Under the pieces are notes generated by a model. The model was not told where the DNA came from. It was given only the letters and a program-made list of their open reading frames with translations, and ran no database searches. 64,000 nucleotides of DNA, taken from Paractinoplanes atraurantiacus. GTDB taxonomy: Bacteria; Actinomycetota; Actinomycetes; Mycobacteriales; Micromonosporaceae. The stretch lies in contig NZ_OBDY01000003.1 of NCBI RefSeq assembly GCF_900215205.1, forward strand, positions 62,001 through 126,000, read 5' to 3'. The translations under genes were made by a program, and so were the position numbers. Shown in pieces: positions 8,506-16,864 of this stretch (positions within the stretch are counted from its first letter, which is position 1; every line of letters begins with the position of its first letter).

Positions 8506-9249
8506 GTGAAAGTGCAGACCAACGACGTTTTCGCGTACGCCTTCCGGGACGGCATCGAGGCGCTGACCTCCCTCGTGCCGGGCTCGTTCCACACCACCGG
8601 CCCGGCGGGCACGCTGCTCGCCCTGACCCGCTCGGTGATCCCCGCCCTCAACCCGATCGTCGTTCCGCAGTCCGAGCCGGACGTGGACGAGGTCGCCACC
8701 CTGGCCGAGCTGGCCGACCGCGAGGCCGGCCCGGCGCCGTGGTCGATCCGCCTGCGCGGCCGGCCGGGCGAGCACCTTCGCGAGGTCGCCGCCCGGCACG
8801 GCCGGACGACGGCCACCGTTCAGCCGTTCATGACGCTGTCGCAGCCGCCGCTGTCGGCGGCGGGCCGGGTGCGGCGGATCAAGGGCGACGAGTACAAGAC
8901 CTTCGCCACCGTCGTGGCCGGCGTCTTCGGCGCGCCGCCCGAGCTGGTGTCGGCCGTCTACACCGCCGAGGTGCTCGACAGCCCGCAGGTCACCGCCTAC
9001 GTCGCCGAGACCGGCGAGGGTGAGCCGGTCGCGGCCGGCGTCGCCATCACGACCGGCGACCACGCCGGCCTCGCGAACATCGGCACGCTGCCCGCGTTCC
9101 AGCGGCAGGGGTACGCCCGGACGGTCACCCAGGCGCTGCTGTCCAGCGGGGCCACGCACTTCTACCTGCACGCCGACGAGCAGACGACGGCCTTCTTCGA
9201 GCGATTCGGCTTCGCCACCGAAGAGAACTGGACGATGCTCACGCAGTAA
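8506..9249 (+). CDS. GNAT-family N-acetyltransferase
   Basis: A 247-residue protein. The start is placed at GTG 8506 (GTG 8512 is nearly as good), because upstream sequence in this frame overlaps the DUF4232 gene and reads as a basic shadow. The C-terminal half has the GNAT acetyl-CoA motif: ANIGTLPAFQRQGYARTVTQALL (about residues 186-208; R/Q-x-x-G-x-A at the centre), then the FFERFGFATEENW segment usual near the end of the fold. The N-terminal half is less conserved. The acetyl acceptor cannot be inferred. Confidence 0.8.
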   Translation: MKVQTNDVFAYAFRDGIEALTSLVPGSFHTTGPAGTLLALTRSVIPALNPIVVPQSEPDVDEVATLAELADREAGPAPWSIRLRGRPGEHLREVAARHGRTTATVQPFMTLSQPPLSAAGRVRRIKGDEYKTFATVVAGVFGAPPELVSAVYTAEVLDSPQVTAYVAETGEGEPVAAGVAITTGDHAGLANIGTLPAFQRQGYARTVTQALLSSGATHFYLHADEQTTAFFERFGFATEENWTMLTQ

Positions 9250-9258
9250 GTTCCCCGA

Positions 9259-9279
9259 CTGCCCGCCGGCTCCGGGCAG
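9259..9279 (+). terminator. hairpin between GNAT and LuxR regulator genes
   Basis: CTGCCCG (9259-9265) and CGGGCAG (9273-9279) form a perfect 7-bp stem with a 7-nt loop, 10 bases after the GNAT stop. No T-run follows, so it may be a weak terminator or an operator near the LuxR-type gene, whose ATG is 16 nt downstream. Confidence 0.4.
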
Positions 9280-9294
9280 GCCAGACTGTGCCCC

Positions 9295-11823
9295 ATGCGT
9301 CTTCTCGAGCGCGAGCATGCCCTCGCCTCCCTGGTGGAGTACGCCCGCGACGGCGACGTGGGTCTCGTGCTGGTCGCGGGCGAGGCCGGCATCGGCAAGA
9401 CGAGCCTGGTCGAGGCGCTGCGCGAGCGGACCGGCGACGAGACCCGGTGGGCCTGGGGGATGTGCGACGGGCTCTTCACGCCCCGGCCGCTCGGCCCGCT
9501 GTTCGACCTGGCGGCCGAGCTCGGCGGCGAGATCGACCAGCTGTGCCGCCGGCGGGCGCCGCGCGAGGAGCTCTTCGACGCGCTGCTCCAGCAAACGAAT
9601 CAAAGGCCGCACGTCCTGGTCGTCGAGGACCTGCACTGGGCCGACGAGGCCACCGTCGACCTGGTGCGGTTCCTGGCCCGGCGGCTGCGCGGCACGATGC
9701 TGATCGCGACCTACCGCGACGACGAGCTCGACCCGCACGGGCCGCTGCGGATCGCGCTCGGCCGGTTGGCCGCGCTGCGCGGCACGCGCCGGATCAACCT
9801 GGCGCCGCTGTCGCCCAAGGCGGTGGGCGTGCTGGCCGGCGACAGCGGCCTGCCGGCGGCCGAGCTGCACCGGTTGACCGGCGGCAACCCGTTCTTCGTG
9901 ACCGAGGTGATCCGCGCCGGGAGCACGGCCGTGCCGGCCTCGGCCCGCGACGCTGTGCTGGCCCGGGTGGCCGAGCTGAGCGCCGAGGGCCGCGCGTTGC
10001 TGGAGACGGCGGCGCTGGCCGGGTCGCGGGTCGATCCGCGCCTGGTCGAGGCGGCGCCGCTCGACGAAGTGATCAAGAGTGGCCTGCTGGTCGAGGACCC
10101 GCCCTGGCTGCGGTTCCGGCACGAGCTGGCCCGGCTCGCCGTCGAGCAGGCCGTCCCGGCTCATCGGGCCACCCGCGCGCACGCCGCGATCCTGGCCGCG
10201 CTGCACGAGCTCGGCAGCGACGACGACGCCCAGATGGCCTTCCACGCCGAGGTGGCCGGCGACGCCGAAGCCACACTTCATCACGCCGTACGGGCGGCCG
10301 ACCGCGCCGCCGAGTTGGGCGCCCACCGGGAGGCGGCCGCGCAGTACGAGCGTGCGCTGCGGATCACCGAGAGCGCCGAGCTGTACGACCGTCTGTCGGC
10401 GCATCTGTCCCTTCTGGACCGTGGTGCGGATCAGCTTGTGGCCGCGACGAAAGCCCGGGATCTGTGGCGGGCCGAGGGCAACGAGCGCCAGGAGGGCGTG
10501 GCGCTGCTGCGGCTCTCGATCGCCCTGGTCGCGCTGTGCCGCCGGCGCGAGGCGATGGTGGCGGCCGAGCAGGCCCTGGCCATTCTCGAAAGACATGACA
10601 AAACCCCGGAGCTGGCCCGGGCGTACGCCCACCTGGCCGCCCAATGCATGCTGACCGACCGCCACGCCGAGGCGATCGACCTGTCCCTCCGGGCCCAGGA
10701 GGCCGCGGCCGAGCTCGGCCTGCCCGCGATCCTCAGCGACGCGCTGAACACGCAGGCCTGCGCCCTGTCGATGAGCGACCAGGAGTGGTGGGCCGAGATG
10801 ACCGCCGCCCTGCGGGTCGCCCGGGAGCACGACCTGGACGAGCAGGCCGGCCGCGCCTACACCAACTTCTACGGCATCCTCACCTGCGAGCGCCGCTACG
10901 AGGAGGCCGAGCCGCACTACGAGACCGGCATTGCCTTCTGCGACGAGCACGACGTCTCCACCTTCGGCACCTGTATGCGCGGCGAGCGCACGGTCAGCCT
11001 GGCCCGCACCGACCGCTGGGACGAGGCGGCCCGGCTCGGCCGCCGGTTGATCACCGAGGTCGAGGCGTCGCCGATCAACCGGATCAGCCCGCTGCTCGGC
11101 CTCACCACGGTGCTGGTCCGCCGCGGCGACGACGACATCGCGCCGCTGCTGGACGAGGCGGCGGCCACCGCCGACGGCTCGGCCGAGCCACAGTGGATTG
11201 TCTACGCCCGCCTGACCAGGGCGGAGTGGCGCTGGCTGGCCGGCGACCGGGACGAGGCGCGCCGGGAGGCCGAGCTGGCCGATGACGTTGCGGGCGCGGG
11301 GAACCGGTGGCTGCGGGGTGCGGTTGCGGTCTGGCTCGTGCGTACACAATCGGAAAGGTCCTGGAAATCGCCAGTGGCCGAGCCGTTCCAGCTCTTCCTC
11401 GACGGCGACTTCGCGGGCTCGGCCGAACGGTGGGACGCGATCGGCAGCGGATACGAGGCGGCCCTGTCGCTGATGGCCTCGCCTCAGGAGGAACACCTGC
11501 GCGAGGCCGTCCGCCGGTTCGACGAGCTGGGCGCCGTGCCGGCCGCCCGCCGGGCCCGGCAACTGCTGAGGAGCCGCGGTGTGCGCTCGGTGCCGGTCGG
11601 CCCGCGCGCCGCCACCCGCGCCCATCCGGCCGGGCTGACCCGTCGCGAGCACGAGGTGCTCGACCTGATCGGCGCCGGGCGCACCAACGCCGAGATCGCC
11701 GCCCACCTGGTGCTCTCGGTCAAGACCGTCGATCACCACGTGTCGGCCGTGCTCGGCAAGCTCGGCGCGCCGACCAGAGCGGCGGCCGCCGACAAGGCGC
11801 GGAGTCTCGGGCTAATTGGGTAG
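9295..11823 (+). CDS. LAL-type LuxR family transcriptional regulator
   Basis: An 842-residue large ATP-binding LuxR regulator. An N-terminal AAA/NTPase domain has Walker A GEAGIGKT (residues 29-36) and Walker B HVLVVEDLHWAD (about 103-114). The middle is a long, helical, TPR-like region. The C-terminus has a LuxR HTH: LTRREHEVLDLIGAG, NAEIAAHLVLSVKTVDHHVSAVLGKLG (about residues 778-825). Relatives of MalT/LAL type use ATP and a ligand to control catabolic or secondary-metabolite genes. A CAGACT hexamer 7 nt before the ATG suggests a leaderless start. The regulated genes are not evident; neighbours 3' are DUF4242 and PadR/ABC genes. Confidence 0.9.
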   Translation: MRLLEREHALASLVEYARDGDVGLVLVAGEAGIGKTSLVEALRERTGDETRWAWGMCDGLFTPRPLGPLFDLAAELGGEIDQLCRRRAPREELFDALLQQTNQRPHVLVVEDLHWADEATVDLVRFLARRLRGTMLIATYRDDELDPHGPLRIALGRLAALRGTRRINLAPLSPKAVGVLAGDSGLPAAELHRLTGGNPFFVTEVIRAGSTAVPASARDAVLARVAELSAEGRALLETAALAGSRVDPRLVEAAPLDEVIKSGLLVEDPPWLRFRHELARLAVEQAVPAHRATRAHAAILAALHELGSDDDAQMAFHAEVAGDAEATLHHAVRAADRAAELGAHREAAAQYERALRITESAELYDRLSAHLSLLDRGADQLVAATKARDLWRAEGNERQEGVALLRLSIALVALCRRREAMVAAEQALAILERHDKTPELARAYAHLAAQCMLTDRHAEAIDLSLRAQEAAAELGLPAILSDALNTQACALSMSDQEWWAEMTAALRVAREHDLDEQAGRAYTNFYGILTCERRYEEAEPHYETGIAFCDEHDVSTFGTCMRGERTVSLARTDRWDEAARLGRRLITEVEASPINRISPLLGLTTVLVRRGDDDIAPLLDEAAATADGSAEPQWIVYARLTRAEWRWLAGDRDEARREAELADDVAGAGNRWLRGAVAVWLVRTQSERSWKSPVAEPFQLFLDGDFAGSAERWDAIGSGYEAALSLMASPQEEHLREAVRRFDELGAVPAARRARQLLRSRGVRSVPVGPRAATRAHPAGLTRREHEVLDLIGAGRTNAEIAAHLVLSVKTVDHHVSAVLGKLGAPTRAAAADKARSLGLIG

Positions 11824-11889
11824 CCGGTGAGGAAATCTGGGTAGCCGCTCCCGATCTCCCGGAACGCGCCGGCGGCGAGGGTGGAAGCC

Positions 11890-12141
11890 ATGAATACGTA
11901 CATGGATGTCCACACCGTCCCCGGCGGCGTCAACCTCGACGACGTCGTCAAGGCCCACCAGGCCGACCTCGCCACTCAGGGCGAGTTCGACGTCAGCTAC
12001 CTGCGCTACTGGGTCGACGAGGCCCACGGCAAGATCTTCTGCCTCGTGGCCGCGCCGTCCGCCGACGCCGCCGCGGCCGTGCACCGCAAGGCGCACGGCC
12101 TGGTGGCCGACGAGATCTACCAGGTGGCCGAGGGCGCCTGA
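11890..12141 (+). CDS. DUF4242 / SCO4226-type nickel-binding protein
   Basis: An 83-residue protein beginning MNTYMDVH (ATG 11890; GTG 11881 in frame is an alternative). The pattern YMDVHTVPGGV, AHQADLATQG, YLRYWVDEAHGKIFCLVAAP and HRKAHGLVADEIYQV matches small ferredoxin-like-fold DUF4242 proteins, for which a Streptomyces member (SCO4226) has been described as nickel-binding. Two His residues in HRKAH and one in VDEAH could bind metal. A metal store or sensor role is an inference. It may be co-transcribed with, or read through from, the LuxR gene 66 nt upstream. Confidence 0.82.
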   Translation: MNTYMDVHTVPGGVNLDDVVKAHQADLATQGEFDVSYLRYWVDEAHGKIFCLVAAPSADAAAAVHRKAHGLVADEIYQVAEGA

Positions 12142-12147
12142 GACCCA

Positions 12148-12183
12148 CTAGTCAGTCTTCCTGCTATGCAGCTAGTCTGACTA
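12148..12183 (+). promoter_or_regulatory. probable PadR promoter/operator, leaderless
   Basis: TAGTCAG (12149-12155) and CTGACTA (12177-12183) form a perfect 7-bp inverted repeat with a 21-nt spacer; CTAGTC also occurs as a direct repeat at 12148 and 12172. The same stretch reads as a promoter, TAGTCA at 12149-12154, an 18-nt spacer, TAGTCT at 12173-12178, then 6 nt to the PadR ATG. This suggests a leaderless transcript with an operator over the promoter, fitting PadR autorepression. Confidence 0.6.
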
Positions 12184-12184
12184 C

Positions 12185-12514
12185 ATGACGCCCCGGCCGT
12201 GGTTGCACGGCTTCCTCGACCTGTGCCTGCTCGCGATGCTGCGCGAGCGGCCCGACTACGGGTACGGCCTGGCCCAGCGGCTCGCCGCGGCCGGCGTGGC
12301 CGACGTGCCCGGCGGCACGCTCTATCCGGCCCTGCTGCGCCTGGAGCAGCAGGGCCTCGCCGTGCCCGGCTGGCAGCCGTCCGAGTCCGGCCCGCGCCGC
12401 AAGTACTACGCGATCACCGACGCCGGCCGGGACCTCCTCGACGGCCAGGCGGCCGAGTGGCGGCAGTTCCGCGACGGTGTGGATGCCCTGATCGAAGCCA
12501 GGGCTCCCCGATGA
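12185..12514 (+). CDS. PadR family transcriptional regulator
   Basis: A 109-residue winged-helix protein. The PadR core is clear: LDLCLLAMLRERPDYGYGLAQRL at the N-terminus, GTLYPALLRLEQQGLA as the recognition segment (about residues 44-59) and the wing GPRRKYYAITDAGRDLL (about 70-86). Short PadR proteins are dimeric repressors, often of adjacent ABC transporters. The stop overlaps the ATG of the ABC ATPase gene by 4 nt, so regulator, ATPase and permease form one unit, probably autorepressed and released by a drug or envelope signal. Confidence 0.92.
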   Translation: MTPRPWLHGFLDLCLLAMLRERPDYGYGLAQRLAAAGVADVPGGTLYPALLRLEQQGLAVPGWQPSESGPRRKYYAITDAGRDLLDGQAAEWRQFRDGVDALIEARAPR

Positions 12515-13332
12515 GCGACTGGCCCCGGCTCTTCGAGAGCGAGCTCCTGCGCCTCGGCCTGCAACCGGTGCGAGCCCGGCAGCTGACCGACGAGACGGCC
12601 CAGCAGGCGGCCGAGCACGCGGCGCCGCCGGCCGACGTCTTCGGCCCGGCCCACCTCTACGCCCGACATCTCGTGGCCGAGCTCAACACGCCGGCCACGG
12701 CGCAGAGGCTGGCGCCCGGTCCTGTCCTGCTGAGCCTGACCGGCGTCAGCAAGCGCTACCGCCGCCGGACCGTCTTCGCCGGCGTCGACCTGCGGGTCCG
12801 CGGCGGCGAGGTGGCCGCGATCGTCGGCGCCAACGGCTGCGGGAAGTCCACATTGCTCAAGATCTGCGCCGGCCTGACCCGGCCCAGCGCGGGCGAGGTC
12901 CGCCGCACCCGGCGCGTCGGCTTCGTGCCGCAGGACGGCGGCACGGCCGGCTGGCTCACCGCGGAGGAACACTTCACGCTCTTCGGCGCGGCGGCCGGCA
13001 TGGTCCCCGGGCGCGCCCGTTCCACCGGCGTGCATCTGGCCACCCGGCTGGCCTGGCGGCCGAGCCGCAAACAGCCCGTGCAGCAACTCTCCGGTGGCAC
13101 CCGGCAGAAGCTCAACCTCGTGCTCGGCGAGCTGCACGCGCCCGACCTGCTGCTGCTCGACGAGCCCTACCAGGGCTTCGACCAGGGCACGTACCTCGAC
13201 TTCTGGCAGCAGGTCTTCGCTTGGCGCGACGCCGGCCGGGCCGTCGTGGTCGTCACCCACCTGCTGCACGACCTGCAGAACGTCGACCACGTGCTCGATC
13301 TGGGCGCTTCATTCGAGGAGGGACAGCGATGA
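12511..13332 (+). CDS. ABC transporter ATP-binding protein
   Basis: A 273-residue ABC ATPase. Walker A is GANGCGKST (about residues 108-116), the signature motif LSGGTRQK (about 193-200), Walker B LLLLDEP (about 213-219) and the switch histidine in VVVTHLLHD. An extra N-terminal extension of about 75 residues before the ATPase fold resembles the short DUF1048-like region found between PadR and ABC genes; its function is unclear. It overlaps PadR by 4 nt and the permease gene by 4 nt. It powers the exporter with the permease at 13329. Confidence 0.9.
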   Translation: MSDWPRLFESELLRLGLQPVRARQLTDETAQQAAEHAAPPADVFGPAHLYARHLVAELNTPATAQRLAPGPVLLSLTGVSKRYRRRTVFAGVDLRVRGGEVAAIVGANGCGKSTLLKICAGLTRPSAGEVRRTRRVGFVPQDGGTAGWLTAEEHFTLFGAAAGMVPGRARSTGVHLATRLAWRPSRKQPVQQLSGGTRQKLNLVLGELHAPDLLLLDEPYQGFDQGTYLDFWQQVFAWRDAGRAVVVVTHLLHDLQNVDHVLDLGASFEEGQR

Positions 13333-14006
13333 CAGCCTTCGTGGTGGCGAGCCTGTCGGCCCGCGAGGTCTCCCGCCGATGGGCGGCGCTGGCCCTGGTG
13401 GTCGCGCTTCCGCTCTGGTTCTATCTCGTACGGCGTGACCTGGCCGGCCAGTCGACGCGCATGCTGGCCCTGGGCATCGGCTGGTCGGTGTCCACTTTGA
13501 CGTTGTTCGTGGTGAACGCCTCCCGCAGCGTCGATCCGCGCCTGCGGCTGACCGGCGCGTCCACGGCGAGCATCATCGGCGGCCGGCTGGCCGCGATGTC
13601 CGGCGTCGGCCTGGCCGTGGCGTTCGGATACTGGGTGCTGCTCGGCGTCGACCAGGACCTGCTCCACTGGTGGGTGGCCGGGCTGATGATGGCGGTCACG
13701 GCGCTGGTCGCGGCGCCGCTCGGCAGCCTGATCGGCGCGCTCTTGCCGCGCGAGCTGGAGGGTGCGCTGGCCCTGCTCAGCGTGTGTGCGGTGCAGATGC
13801 TGGCCGACCCGGCGGGCACGGTGGCCAAGTTCATGCCGTTCTGGTCCACACGCGAGATCGGGACGTACGCGGTGGACGGCGGCAGCTTCGACATGGTGTG
13901 GCGCGGTCTCGGGCACGCCGCTCTCATGTGGTTGATCTGCGCCGGCGGCACGCTCGCGATCTTCCGATGGCGCCTGCGCTTGGCGAACTACCCAGAACCC
14001 AGTTAA
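13329..14006 (+). CDS. ABC transporter permease
   Basis: A 225-residue protein with about six membrane segments (starting near residues 20, 45, 78, 112, 140 and 192), as expected for an ABC-2 type or similar half permease. Its ATG overlaps the ATPase stop, which supports one transporter. No substrate signature is visible; the PadR pairing suggests export of a drug, peptide or lipid. Confidence 0.82.
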   Translation: MTAFVVASLSAREVSRRWAALALVVALPLWFYLVRRDLAGQSTRMLALGIGWSVSTLTLFVVNASRSVDPRLRLTGASTASIIGGRLAAMSGVGLAVAFGYWVLLGVDQDLLHWWVAGLMMAVTALVAAPLGSLIGALLPRELEGALALLSVCAVQMLADPAGTVAKFMPFWSTREIGTYAVDGGSFDMVWRGLGHAALMWLICAGGTLAIFRWRLRLANYPEPS

Positions 14007-14123
14007 AACCTGACAAACGGTCAAGCAAGATCAGCCGAAAGTACGTATCAGCCTCCGCAAGACTCTTATGTCCGATATGCCACGATCTGTGGCGTAAGCG
14101 GAAAACACAGCTGGAGGTTGGAT

Positions 14124-14552
14124 ATGAACAAGGCAGTTCGGATGCTGACCATGATCGGCATGGGTGTGATGGCCAGCGCCGCGATCGGCGCCCCGGCCCT
14201 CGCGGCCGACAGCGGCTCGTCGGCGGCGGCCAAGAGCGAGTCCACGGCGAAGGTGCAGCGGCACGACCGCGACCAGGTCGTCGGCTTCTACCGGACGCTG
14301 CGCGACTGCGAGCGGGCCGGCCGGGTCGGCGAGTGGTTCGACCGCTGGGAGGACCACGACTGCGAGCGGGTGCGCTTCGGCTTCCGCCGCGGTTACTGGG
14401 CTCTCGAGGTCGAGCGGGACTGGCGCGGCGGCGGCCACCACTTCCGCGACCGCGACTTCCGCGACCGTGACCGTCACGACGGCAACCGCCACGACCGCAA
14501 CCGTCACGACAACGACCGCCACGACAACGACCGTCGCGACTCGCGTCGCTGA
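14124..14552 (+). CDS. secreted protein with His/Arg/Asp-rich tail
   Basis: A 142-residue protein (ATG 14124; TTG 14118 in frame). GGAGG at 14112-14116 lies 7 nt before the ATG. The first 28 residues form a signal peptide ending near GAPALAAD. A middle region (about residues 45-95) has the pattern GFYRTLRDCERAGRVGEWFDRWEDHDCERVRFGFRRGYWALEV, seen in actinobacterial secreted proteins, with two cysteines that could pair. The last 40 residues are an imperfect repeat of R-x-RHD and HDND units. Charge and histidine density suggest metal or polyanion binding, which is an inference. Confidence 0.75.
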   Translation: MNKAVRMLTMIGMGVMASAAIGAPALAADSGSSAAAKSESTAKVQRHDRDQVVGFYRTLRDCERAGRVGEWFDRWEDHDCERVRFGFRRGYWALEVERDWRGGGHHFRDRDFRDRDRHDGNRHDRNRHDNDRHDNDRRDSRR

Positions 14553-14689
14553 AACGGCGGTTCAGACACGCCGCCGGCCATGACGCCCCGAACCGTCAGG
14601 GCCGCCGGCGTGCTCTGACACCCGCGCCCACCCAGCGCTCGAACAGCGAGGGGAGGGCGCGGCACCGGCCCCGCCGCTCGAGCGATGGC

Positions 14690-15000
14690 AAAGCGCGGCC
14701 TTCCCCAGCGCCCGGACGGCGTCGGCGCAGTGCGGCGCCCCATGCCCCATCCCGGCGCTGGGAAAGGCGTGGTCCCGCCGCCCGGCGCTTGGAGGGCGTT
14801 GGCGCGGCGGGGCGCCGACTGCCCCACCCCGGCGTTGGGGAGGGCGTGGACCCACCTCGGCGTTTGGGCGACGTCGGCGCAGCGCGGCGTCCACTGCCCC
14901 ATCCCGGCGTTGGGAAGGGCGTGGACCCACCCCGGCGCCCGGGCGGCGTTGGCGCAATGCGGCGCCCAAGCGCTTGGGCGGCGCTGGGAAAGTGCGGCTC
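14690..15000. repeat. about four degenerate 75-77 bp tandem repeats
   Basis: The 515-bp gap 14553-15067 holds no convincing gene. Within it, a GC-rich unit recurs with CGGCG(C/T)TGGG anchors at 14753, 14830 and 14905, spaced 77 and 75 bp, with a partial copy before 14753 and a decayed one after 14960. Each unit contains GGGCGTGGNCCCNCC and TGCCCCATCC-like blocks. Chance frames through it give repeated peptides, a by-product of the tandem structure. Confidence 0.75.
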
Positions 15001-15024
15001 ACGCCGCAGTCAAATCCACCCCGG

Positions 15025-15060
15025 TGCTCGGGCCGTGCCTTTCGGGGCGCGGCCCGAGCA
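15025..15060. terminator. hairpin downstream of lexA
   Basis: TGCTCGGGCC (15025-15034) pairs with GGCCCGAGCA (15051-15060), a 10-bp stem extendable inward, 7 nt past the lexA stop. TTTT follows on the plus strand, so the hairpin looks like an intrinsic terminator for plus-strand transcripts and may also end the lexA message. Confidence 0.6.
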
Positions 15061-15067
15061 TTTTGCG

Positions 15068-15676
15068 CTAGATGCGCCGGAGAACGCTGACTACCTTGCC
15101 GAGGATGGTGGCGCCGTCGCCTGGGATCACGTCGTAGGCCGCGTTGCGCGGCACCAGCTCGACATGACCGTTGCTGCGGCGCAACACCTTCACCGTGGCC
15201 TCGCCGTCGAGCATGGCCGCGACGATCTCGCCGTCCTCCGCGACCTGCTGCTGGCGGACCACCACCGTGTCGCCGTCGCAGATCGCGGCGTCGACCATCG
15301 AGTCTCCCTTGACCCGCAAGGCGAACAGCGTGCCCTTGCCGACCAGGCTGACCGGCAGCGTGAGCTGCTCCTCGACATGCTCGTCGGCCAGGATCGGCGC
15401 ACCGGCGGCGATCGCGCCGAGGACCGGGACCGAGACGTTGCCGTCGCCGGGCGTGCGGATGTCGATCGCCCGGGAGCCGCGCGCGCCCCGGCGGATCAGG
15501 CCGCGCTCCTCGAGGACGCCGAGCTGATGGGCGACCGACGACGGCGAGTCGAGCCCGACCGCGGCGCCGATCTCACGGATGGTCGGCGGGTAGCCGTGGC
15601 GGTCGATCCAGTCGCGGATCATCGCGTAGATCTGGCGTTGTCGCTTACTGAGGTGCACGTCATCCGGGGACGTCAT
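15068..15676 (-). CDS. lexA: LexA SOS repressor
   Basis: A 202-residue LexA. The N-terminal winged helix contains [22 protein letters not shown] (residues 31-52, named by its ends). The autocleavage site is Ala91-Gly92, with the Ser126 (GDSMVDA) and Lys163 (TVKVL) dyad correctly spaced. RecA filaments trigger self-cleavage, freeing DNA-repair genes from repression. A good SOS box lies upstream (15698-15713), so it controls itself. It is divergent in function from its neighbours and sits between a repeat-rich gap and the tandem Lrp regulator. Confidence 0.97.
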   Translation of the reverse strand: MTSPDDVHLSKRQRQIYAMIRDWIDRHGYPPTIREIGAAVGLDSPSSVAHQLGVLEERGLIRRGARGSRAIDIRTPGDGNVSVPVLGAIAAGAPILADEHVEEQLTLPVSLVGKGTLFALRVKGDSMVDAAICDGDTVVVRQQQVAEDGEIVAAMLDGEATVKVLRRSNGHVELVPRNAAYDVIPGDGATILGKVVSVLRRI

Positions 15677-15685
15677 GCGTGGATG

Positions 15686-15713
15686 ATACTACAATCTTCG
15701 ATCATCTGTACGA
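15686..15713 (-). promoter_or_regulatory. LexA (SOS) box and putative lexA -10
   Basis: TCGATCATCTGTACGA at 15698-15713 matches the actinobacterial box TCGAAC-N4-GTTCGA in 10 of 12 arm positions. On the minus strand a TAGTAT hexamer (15691-15686) follows and lies 9 nt before the lexA ATG, so repressor binding would cover the promoter. Confidence 0.75.
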
Positions 15714-15731
15714 AACTCTTTTGGGTGATGC

Positions 15732-16808
15732 TCAGCCGCGAAGCCGGTTGAGCAGCGCGTCCTCGGTCTCGTCGACGTCCGGGTCGGTCCAGTAGTCGAG
15801 CGGGACCGGGCGCAGGTTGCGGCCCTGCGGATCCAGCAGGTGGCCGCCCAGCTTCATCACCCACAGCGCGACCGCCCGGTCGGTGACGGTCAGCTCGGGC
15901 ACCCGCGCGACCAGCCGCGCCTCGAAGGCGGCGATCTCCTGCACCGAGCGCAACCACACCACGAGCAGCAGGTTGGCCGTGCCCGACAGGGTCGCGCACA
16001 GCCGCGTCTCCCGCATGCCGCTCAGCTGGGCCACCACCCGGGCCGTCTCGGCCGGTGGCACGCTGCCCCACAGCGACACCGAGATCGGCCAGCCCGACGC
16101 GTACCGGGCGATCTCGCACCGGTAGACGATCAGCCTGGCCGCGTCGAGGCGGTCCAGCCGGCGCCGCACGGTCGTCGCGTTCATGCCGACCAGTTCGGCG
16201 ATCCGCGCCGCGGGGCGGCGGGGATCCTCGGCGAGAACACGGATCAGTCGCAGATCGCCGGCGCTCACCGGCCGTACAGCCGAAGGGTTTGTGGCCGCGG
16301 GACGCGGTTGCAGTTGATCTCCGCCATCGCTCAGCCGGTCCAGCCGCCAGCGACTGCCCTCGGCGTGCACCGTGACGGCGATCTGCGTCCGCGTCGACGC
16401 GATCCCCGGCATCGCGCCCAGCCGAAATCCGAGATAGCGGCCGAGCTGCACGTGATCGGCGAAGACGGCCGTGACCAGCAGGTCGCGGGGCCCGGTCACA
16501 TGCTCGAGGGTCATCACGTGCGGATCGCCGGCGACCTCGGCCGCCACCTCGTGCAGCCGTCCCGCCACACAGTCGATCTCGATGAACGCGAGCACGACGG
16601 TGGACACCGCCAGTTGGGCCGGGAAACAGCTGATCCACGCGTGCCCGCTGCGGTGCAGCCGGTTCCAGCGCCGGGCCGCGGTCGAGCCGTCGACGCCGAG
16701 CGCCGCCCCGATCCGCTGCCAGTCGGCCCGCGGCCCCACCTGCAACGCGGTCACGAGCTGGTAATCAAGCTCCGTCAAGCGCGTTTCCGGCGTATCAGGG
16801 GCGCTCAT
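15732..16808 (-). CDS. Lrp/AsnC regulator with two tandem Lrp units
   Basis: A 358-residue protein about twice the normal Lrp length. The first HTH (about residues 12-58; LDYQLVTALQVGPR, IGAALGVDGSTAARRWNRL) and RAM-like domain (about 65-150) are followed by a second HTH (about 185-232; DLRLIRVLAEDPRRP, IAELVGMNATTVRRRLDRL) and ligand domain (about 240-320). Such two-unit members occur in actinobacteria and probably assemble like Lrp dimers within one chain. It is divergent from the amidohydrolase-MFS pair at 16865-19449 across 56 bp, and so is their likely regulator, responding to an amino acid or derivative. Confidence 0.88.
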   Translation of the reverse strand: MSAPDTPETRLTELDYQLVTALQVGPRADWQRIGAALGVDGSTAARRWNRLHRSGHAWISCFPAQLAVSTVVLAFIEIDCVAGRLHEVAAEVAGDPHVMTLEHVTGPRDLLVTAVFADHVQLGRYLGFRLGAMPGIASTRTQIAVTVHAEGSRWRLDRLSDGGDQLQPRPAATNPSAVRPVSAGDLRLIRVLAEDPRRPAARIAELVGMNATTVRRRLDRLDAARLIVYRCEIARYASGWPISVSLWGSVPPAETARVVAQLSGMRETRLCATLSGTANLLLVVWLRSVQEIAAFEARLVARVPELTVTDRAVALWVMKLGGHLLDPQGRNLRPVPLDYWTDPDVDETEDALLNRLRG

Positions 16809-16864
16809 CGCCGGATCTCTGCAATCCGGCGGCCAGGACGATCACTCTCGGGACCATACCCCGC

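Noticed and set aside
8449..11739. 1096-residue minus-strand open frame opposite the LuxR-type gene
   Set aside because: Long antisense frames are expected at this GC content; the protein is Gly/Arg/His-rich, has no motif, and the plus strand has a clear LAL regulator.
14690..15000. CRISPR array
   Set aside because: Units are adjacent and degenerate with no unique spacers or cas genes.
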